A DNA stretch of 10,322 nt from Acanthaster planci (lineage: Eukaryota > Echinodermata > Asteroidea > Valvatida > Acanthasteridae). The notes below the pieces were generated by a model. It was not told the DNA's origin. It did not search any database and saw only the letters and a list, made by a program, of their open reading frames with translations. Within the stretch, counting starts at the first letter, position 1. Each line of letters starts with the position of its first letter. Location: assembly GCF_001949145.1 (NCBI RefSeq), contig NW_019091561.1, positions 468,475-478,796 on the forward strand, read 5' to 3'. Below, piece after piece: positions 6,072 to 10,322 of the stretch. A program made the translations under genes and the position numbers.

Positions 6072-7367
6072 TCAAGTTAAAACCTTGTATAACGTAAAAC
6101 CGATGACACCCACGGCAACGGCTCCAACGGTTAATGATAGTTTCTCTTCGTTGTGTATGTCGAGCGGTTTAGAAGGAATAGCTTCGCTTGGTTTTGGTAC
6201 AGGAACTGTCACTTCAGAAATGCTCGCTCCGCTCGCTCGCTTCGCTTCGACAATGGTCGTTGCTCCCTCTGGTCGCTCCGCTTCGGTAATGATCGTTGCT
6301 CTGCTTCGCTTTGTGTCTTCTGCAAAACTGTCTTCAGCCACCGGTTTTAAGTTTAGACCTTGCACATATCCAGTCTGCATGTCTGCTGTCGCGATTTGTA
6401 AGTTATTGTTATAACCCTCAAACGTACCTACGCGTAAGTCCATGTCTGAAGGCACCAGGTATAACCTCGGACCGATTACATAATCCAACGGCGTTTCAGC
6501 GTTCTGTAACGAATCTTGAAATTGGTTGATCGATTGTTCGAGGTCAGGAGCTTCATTAAATAATGCTTGTATATTTTCTTTAAATCGTTGTTGCGCGTCT
6601 AATCCAGTGCTGGCGGCTAAAACGCTTGTCATGGTCTGTGCCTGTGCCCCGAGTAACGCGTAGACGTAAGCTCGAATTGATTCATTCACTTTTCTAATTC
6701 CCACGTTTGTCAACTGGGTCCTTTCGCGAGGTATAAAACCCCACCATCCGGTAGTAGCGACTTTTGGGTCTTGCGCGATATATTCTACTACATATTCCGC
6801 CGTTACGCCAGAGTCAACTTTAGAGTAACCGAGACGCATGACTTTGTGTACAAAGGAAAGGTGAGGCGAGTTCTCTACAAGTCTACCAATGATCCCAAGA
6901 TCTGAATAATATTTGATCCAGTCTCTATCTGTATCCCCGGCCACGTCTAGGTTTGGGTTATATTCTTTTCCTGGAACGGGTAACCACTGTCTAACTCCTC
7001 TGTTCATCAAACCGGCTCGGTCAAAATAATAAGCGGTGCCAAGGCCATTTGTAAGAGGATCAACGGTTTGCCTAAAGTTCATCTCTGGGTCAACTCCAAA
7101 GTCGTTGCAAACATTTAAAAACTTCTCGCTATCATAATAATTATCAAACGGATCAAAGATGTCCTCAGTCGGTAAACAAAAATCACACAAATGAAAGATT
7201 CTTCTAACCGTGTAATACACGTGAAAGTTGTACAAGGCAGATATATATGGATCCGCGTCGACGATTCTCCCAAAGTCTACTCCACATGCAGTCGTCGCAC
7301 AATAGACCGCAAAATTTAATTGGTTTTGATAAAACGCCATCGGATCTGAGTTCCACCTATTTACCAC
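6072..7367 (-). CDS. Polinton-type conserved (probable minor capsid/virion) protein with C-terminal membrane segment
   Basis: A long, unbroken frame of 431 codons on the minus strand. Conserved-looking blocks include MAFYQNQLNFAVYCATTACG near the start, YNFHVYYTVRRI (about residues 46-57), a Tyr- and Asn-rich middle, NESIRAYVYALLGAQ (about 228-242) and a GYNNNLQIAT block (about 319-328). The last 100 residues are repeat-rich and low-complexity, then a single hydrophobic C-terminal helix follows (about 411-430). The N-terminal blocks match a conserved uncharacterised protein of invertebrate Polinton-like elements; a minor virion protein is an inference from context. The start is uncertain: the frame opens with GTG at 7367, but the nearest ATG is at 7340. 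Family-like residues precede that ATG, so the true N-terminus may be truncated at the junction. It is the longest intact gene here. Confidence 0.7.
   Translation of the reverse strand: MVNRWNSDPMAFYQNQLNFAVYCATTACGVDFGRIVDADPYISALYNFHVYYTVRRIFHLCDFCLPTEDIFDPFDNYYDSEKFLNVCNDFGVDPEMNFRQTVDPLTNGLGTAYYFDRAGLMNRGVRQWLPVPGKEYNPNLDVAGDTDRDWIKYYSDLGIIGRLVENSPHLSFVHKVMRLGYSKVDSGVTAEYVVEYIAQDPKVATTGWWGFIPRERTQLTNVGIRKVNESIRAYVYALLGAQAQTMTSVLAASTGLDAQQRFKENIQALFNEAPDLEQSINQFQDSLQNAETPLDYVIGPRLYLVPSDMDLRVGTFEGYNNNLQIATADMQTGYVQGLNLKPVAEDSFAEDTKRSRATIITEAERPEGATTIVEAKRASGASISEVTVPVPKPSEAIPSKPLDIHNEEKLSLTVGAVAVGVIGFTLYKVLT
6221..6249 (-). repeat. CpG/purine repeat copy 7 (longest)
   Basis: A 29-base run of GCTCGCTCC/GCTCGCTTC units on the plus strand. 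On the minus coding strand it reads as GCGAAGCGAGCGAGCGGAGCG-like units and encodes an Ala/Lys/Arg/Ser/Gly tract in the low-complexity tail of the 6072-7367 gene. Its purine-rich strand is again the coding strand. Confidence 0.6.
6271..6311 (-). repeat. CpG/purine repeat copies 8 and 8b
   Basis: GGTCGCTCCGCTTCGG (6271-6286) and CTGCTTCGCTT (6301-6311) are shorter members of the family beside copy 7. They are separated by non-repeat codons and lie in the same coding tail. A further fragment, GCTTCGCTTG, lies at 6181-6190. Confidence 0.45.
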
Positions 7368-7395
7368 TTATATACGAGCGAGCCATTCTGCCCAA
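7368..7395. other. Junction between two different virus-like elements
   Basis: To the left, the minus-strand virion gene loses its open frame at 7367. To the right, from about 7375, a plus-strand DNA polymerase frame begins in mid-protein (ERAILPKVVMNGAKIL). A GAGCGAGC string matching the dispersed repeat lies at 7375-7382, exactly at the change. No terminal inverted repeat or target duplication is visible, so this is not a clean element end. Possible causes are deletion, recombination or misassembly. Confidence 0.5.
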
Positions 7396-8984
7396 GGTCG
7401 TTATGAATGGGGCTAAGATCCTGTCCCTCGAGGCCTTGGGGATCAGAATCATCGACTCCTTGAGCTTCCTGTCGATGCCTCTTTCAGCGATCCCCTCCAC
7501 GTTCGGACTAACGGAATTGAAGAAGGGATATTTTCCCCATCTCTTCAACACCAAGGAGAACGAGCGCTATGTCGGCCCTATTCCGGACACGAAGTTTTAC
7601 GACCCCGACGGAATGGATGCGAAAAAGCGAGAGGAATTCTTGCAGTGGCACGCTAGTCAACGTGGGCGGCCATTCGATCTACAGAAAGAAATGATATAAT
7701 ACTGCCGCAGTGACGTCGACATACTACGGCGCGGGTCGTTGGAGTTCCGTTCGATTTTCATGCAGCATACCAATGTCGACCCCTTTGAATCCTCCATAAC
7801 TATCTCTCACGCCTGTAACGTTGTATTTAGACAGAATCATTTGCGGGAAAACACGATCGCTCTCATTCCAGCCGGAGGACACAGGAAGAATCACACTCAA
7901 TCTGTCGTGGCCTTGAGGTGGTTGAAGTGGGTAGCACACTCCAGAAACATCCGTATCAGGCACGCGCTCTACGGCGGCGAGGTTACCATTGGCAAGTACC
8001 GCGTTGACGGACTTTACGAGAAGACCGTGTTCGAGTTCCATGGTTGTCTGTGGCACGGATGCCCAAAAGTTTTTACGCGCAGAGACGTGACAACCCCGCT
8101 TACTTCGCTGAGCATGAGAGACCGCTATGAAGCCACCGTCCGGCGTACCTTGGATCTGAGACATGCCGGATATAACGTGGAAGAAATGTGGGAATGCGAC
8201 TTCCAACGAATAGCAGACAGTAATGGAGATCTACGAGTATTTTAGATGATCTTCAAGAGGACGCCCAAGATGTGATCCCGCCCCTCAATCCACGAGACGC
8301 TTTCTTCGGAGGAAGAACAAACGCTACCAGGTTGTATCACAAGTGCGGTCCGGATGAAAAAATAAAGTATGTGGATGTATGTAGCCTCTATCCCTGGGTG
8401 TGCAAGTACGGAAAGTGTCCCCTGGGTCATCCCAAGATCATCACGGAGAATTTGGCCGCATCCATTTACGATTACGAAGGATTTGTGAAAGCCGAAGTAT
8501 TACCACCGAGAAAGCTGTACCATCCCGTTCTTCCACGCCACGCAGGCGGAAAGCTCATGTTTGCTCTGTGTGGAGAGTGTAGTGAAATTCAGCAGATGAC
8601 CCTCTGCGAGCACGAGGATTCCGATAGAGCTATCACCGGTACGTGGGTCACGGACGAACTGAAAAAGGCTGTGTCATTAGGATACCGCATTAGGATACCG
8701 CATCGTCCAAATTCTTGAAGTGTGGCATTTTGAGGAAACCGAGCGGTACGACCTCGAGAGTAAAACAGGGGGGTTATTTACGGGCTACATCAACGCCTTC
8801 CTGAAGCTTAAACAGGAAGCCAGCGGGTGGCCTCAACGGTGCGACACGGAGGCAAAGAAAAACCGCTACATCCGCGACTACGAGCTACACGAAGGCATCA
8901 AGATCGACCCCTTTTTGGGGGAAGTTTGGCCAGCGAGAAAACATGCCAAAATCTGTCTACGTGGATTCCCCAAAAGATTATTTT
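7375..8984 (+). pseudogene. polB: Protein-primed family B DNA polymerase, multiply broken and truncated
   Basis: A fragmentary Polinton-type polymerase in which exonuclease and polymerase motifs appear in order. Exonuclease-domain sequence NGAKILSLEA...IIDSLSFLSMPLSA is at about 7402-7484. An Exo III-like YCRSDVD (Tyr-x3-Asp) starts at 7700. A VDG...EFHGCLWHGC block lies at 8003-8062. Motif A, VDVCSLYP, is at about 8372-8395. FLKLKQEASGWP follows near 8800-8835, and a motif B block, FWGKFGQREN, starts at 8913 in another frame. Lesions: an in-frame TAA at 7697; a one-base shift near 8240; a 13-bp tandem duplication at 8676-8701; loss of the segment just before motif B at about 8911; and truncation at the N at 8985. 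Motif C (DTD) and the N-terminus with Exo I are missing. The enzyme would have replicated the linear element from terminal protein primers. Confidence 0.8.
8675..8703 (+). repeat. 13-bp tandem duplication inside the polymerase
   Basis: ATTAGGATACCGC occurs twice back to back (8676-8688 and 8689-8701), and period-13 identity extends from 8675 to 8703. Thirteen is not a multiple of three, so the duplication shifts the frame. The recognisable polymerase sequence before it (ELKKAVSLGY) and after it (EVWHFEETERYD) lies in different frames, consistent with replication slippage as the cause. Confidence 0.8.
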
Positions 8985-8985
8985 N
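8985..8985. other. Single ambiguous base N at a polymerase/ATPase switch
   Basis: The only N in the window. Sequence left of it is polymerase (just past motif B); sequence right of it is the middle of a packaging ATPase. An N at exactly the gene switch suggests a collapsed or joined assembly gap rather than a simple base-call doubt. Confidence 0.5.
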
Positions 8986-9418
8986 CTACATACATTTTGT
9001 GGAAGGTTTTCCGGAAGATCTTCTTTCCTCGTTGGACCGTTCGCAGAGAAACATGGTTGTGATAGATGATCTCATGTTGGAATCCGGCAACACAAAGGGT
9101 AGCCACCACAGACATTTATCCGTTGTTCTCATTTTGCAAAGTTTGTTCTACCTGGGAAAAGAGCTGAGGACAATCAGTCTGAACTCCCATTACATGATGC
9201 TGTTTAAAAACCCTCGAGATGCTTCCCAAATCATTCATCTCGCCAAACAGATGTATCGTGGAAACTCCAAGTTTTTAGTCGAAGCCTACCGCGACACCAC
9301 ATTGTCACCTTACGGCTACCTGATGCTGGACTTAAAGCTGGACACGTCTGAGAAGATGAAATTAAAAACTCAAATTTTTCCAAACGAATATACCGTTGTC
9401 TATGTGCCCAAGGCTTAA
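8986..9418 (+). pseudogene. Second packaging ATPase (A32-like, different lineage), N-terminus missing
   Basis: About 143 codons from just after the N to a TAA at 9416. Visible motifs are FVEGFPEDLL, a Walker B strand MVVIDDLM (two Asp), KGSHHRHLSVVLILQ, then KELRTISLNSHYMMLFKNPRD, LAKQMY and the ending IFPNEYTVVYVPKA. These match the C-terminal two thirds of the packaging ATPases of common metazoan Polinton/adintovirus-like elements. The Walker A P-loop half is absent, so it cannot be functional. The short distance between IDDLMLES and TKGSHHR also suggests a small internal loss near 9085. This ATPase shares no obvious blocks with the one at 1971 beyond the Walker B type, so the two come from different elements. 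It follows the polymerase and precedes the 9455 gene in the same direction. Confidence 0.7.
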
Positions 9419-9454
9419 ATAAGAAGATCCAACGTGCGCGGCAGTCATTTGAAG

Positions 9455-9780
9455 ATGTCCAGGCGGCTGAGAAACCATGCTTCGTTCCTTTGCATTCTGG
9501 CCCGGTGTGCTCCGAAACAACGACAGACCATCGTGCAAGGGGCCAACAGGGAGCTCGTTGCCTGTTTGTGCGAGTGTGCTCTCAACATTTTAAACGGTAA
9601 CATTCCCCTCACACCAAAAGAAACGAGAAAACGTAGAAGTTGCAAGCAGCAGATGGGATACCTAGCAGACAAGAAAGTCAGCGTGCTAAAAAAGAAAAAA
9701 TTCTCCTTCAGAAGGGGGGATTCCCTGGGGCTTTGCTTACACCGATACTGGGCGCTCTGGGTGGCATGTTGTTTAAATGA
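9455..9780 (+). pseudogene. Small basic Polinton-type protein, frameshifted near its end
   Basis: The ATG at 9455 opens a basic protein with FLCILARCAPKQRQTIV, ECALNILNGNIPLTPKETRKRR and KKVSVLKKKK. After the A-rich run at 9689-9702 the expected continuation is in another frame: LLQKGGFPGALLTPILGALG, ending at a TGA at 9778. That hydrophobic, Gly-rich end is typical of the family. The current frame instead reads a Cys/Trp-rich tail past 9780. The protein belongs to a conserved but uncharacterised group that follows the packaging ATPase in metazoan Polinton-like elements; a virion core or DNA-binding role is inferred from its basic character. The A-rich run is the likely site of a one-base indel. 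The stop overlaps the next ATG as ATGA. Confidence 0.6.
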
Positions 9781-10322
9781 GAAATATGGAGCACGCCAAG
9801 AAGATGGTTTTGATTCCCCACGAGACCTTAAACCGATTACAAGCAGCTAGACGACTCGAACAAATCCCCATCACTATAGTCGTGCACGGACTGGACTCTG
9901 AAATGAGACGGCATCTGGAGAGACAAGATATAGGGGCGGAAGAAAAATTAAAACTGTACCACCACACCCTGGGAAAGTACATGCAGTATAACAAACAGAG
10001 AAAAATTCCCATGAAATTGACTCTGGAATCGAAATCATAGGACCACCCCCCCTCGTCTTGAAAAACAAACGGGCAAGATCGAATCCGATTCATTCAGCAC
10101 AGAAAGAGAACTCCCCAAACTGGATCCTGAGGAAGGAGTGGAAGAAAAAATACCCTTTGCCACTACTGCACTCGACAGAGATGAAGATTTGGGGCTGTCC
10201 TCTTTATTTGCAGAAGCTTTGGAAAGCTGCGTAAAAAGACTAGGAAGGGAAGAAAGCCGGACGGCCTGCCATTACCCGTATGAAATGGACACCATATTAA
10301 GCACCGTGACCTTCTTAACCGA
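9777..10322 (+). pseudogene. Charged protein downstream, probably frameshifted and running off the window
   Basis: The ATG at 9777 overlaps the preceding TGA. The first 87 codons are rich in Lys, Arg, Leu and Glu and include HAKKMVLIPHETLNRL, LDSEMRRHLERQDIGAEEKL and KLYHHTLGKYMQY, the kind of helical sequence found in a conserved protein next to the 9455 gene in metazoan Polinton-like elements. The frame stops at 10038-10040. Immediately beside it, a different frame is open from 10021 to the window end (at least 100 codons) and reads as acidic, low-complexity then helical protein (EKQTGKIESDSFSTERE, LDRDEDLGLSSLFAEAL). I infer one gene with an indel between about 10020 and 10040, but a separate downstream gene without a visible ATG is also possible. 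Confidence 0.45.

Noticed and set aside
1871-6311. CRISPR array or coding tandem repeat
   Set aside because: The CpG/purine units are short, irregularly spaced over kilobases, inside genes and without spacer structure.
2532-7699. Reassigned stop codons (alternative genetic code) to explain TAA/TAG inside genes
   Set aside because: The internal stops fall at positions where different residues would be expected, both TAA and TAG are involved, and other genes end normally at TAA. One-base indels are also present, so decay or sequence error explains the data better.
7247-7699. A 150-codon ORF starting at 7247
   Set aside because: Its first 40 codons are antisense to the virion gene at 6072-7367; only the part from about 7375 is polymerase. 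The ORF is a chance fusion across the junction.
7724-8206. A 160-codon minus-strand ORF under the polymerase
   Set aside because: The plus strand here carries conserved polymerase motifs; the minus frame has no recognisable features.
1-10322. Bacterial or phage origin
   Set aside because: There are no Shine-Dalgarno sites before the ATGs, start boxes are AT-rich and abut the ATG, and the gene set is that of eukaryotic Polinton-like elements.
1-10322. Terminal inverted repeats or target-site duplications of the elements
   Set aside because: I found no long inverted repeat within the window; the element ends probably lie outside it.

Overview
The window looks like eukaryotic, probably invertebrate, genomic DNA made of decayed Polinton/Maverick-type virus-like elements. 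I infer an aquatic invertebrate such as a cnidarian only from remembered resemblance to element proteins seen in such genomes; nothing here fixes the host. There are no rRNA or tRNA genes, no bacterial operon signals and no CRISPR array. Nearly every recognisable gene is broken by a stop, an indel or a deletion, so this reads as an endogenous, inactive copy, though some breaks could be assembly errors (there is one N at 8985).

Region A (1 to about 7370) is AT-rich and compact. On the minus strand at the left edge are the first 20 codons of a probable retroviral-type integrase and a conserved membrane-anchored protein. Divergent from these, on the plus strand, lie a small coiled-coil ORF, the major capsid protein (701-1969, broken), a packaging ATPase (1971-2534, with a remnant tail to 2600), a zinc-cluster plus HNH nuclease protein (2642-3259), an overlapping chain of small structural or membrane proteins (3340-4366), a short membrane protein (4402-4662, broken) and a long coiled-coil/hydrophobic protein (4678-5999, broken). 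A convergent minus-strand gene (6072-7367) encodes a probable minor virion protein. Plus- and minus-strand genes meet at a stem-loop near 6016-6052. Most genes here have a TTTAAAA- or TATTAAAA-like box touching or nearly touching the ATG.

Region B (about 7370 to 10322) differs in style: GC-richer, no such boxes, all plus strand. It holds a protein-primed type B DNA polymerase fragment with several lesions (7375-8984), the C-terminal part of a second, unrelated packaging ATPase (8986-9418), a small basic protein (9455-9780, frameshifted) and an acidic/charged protein running off the window (9777-10322). These match a second lineage of metazoan Polinton/adintovirus-like elements. The change at about 7370 is therefore a junction between two virus-like elements, or an assembly chimera.

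The most unusual unexplained signal is a family of short CpG- and purine-rich repeats built from AGCGAAGCGAGCG-like units. They occur inside at least six genes of Region A, always with the purine-rich strand as the coding strand, encoding Ser-Glu-Ala-Ser/Glu-Arg-Ser-Glu tracts. A related short copy sits at the A/B junction.
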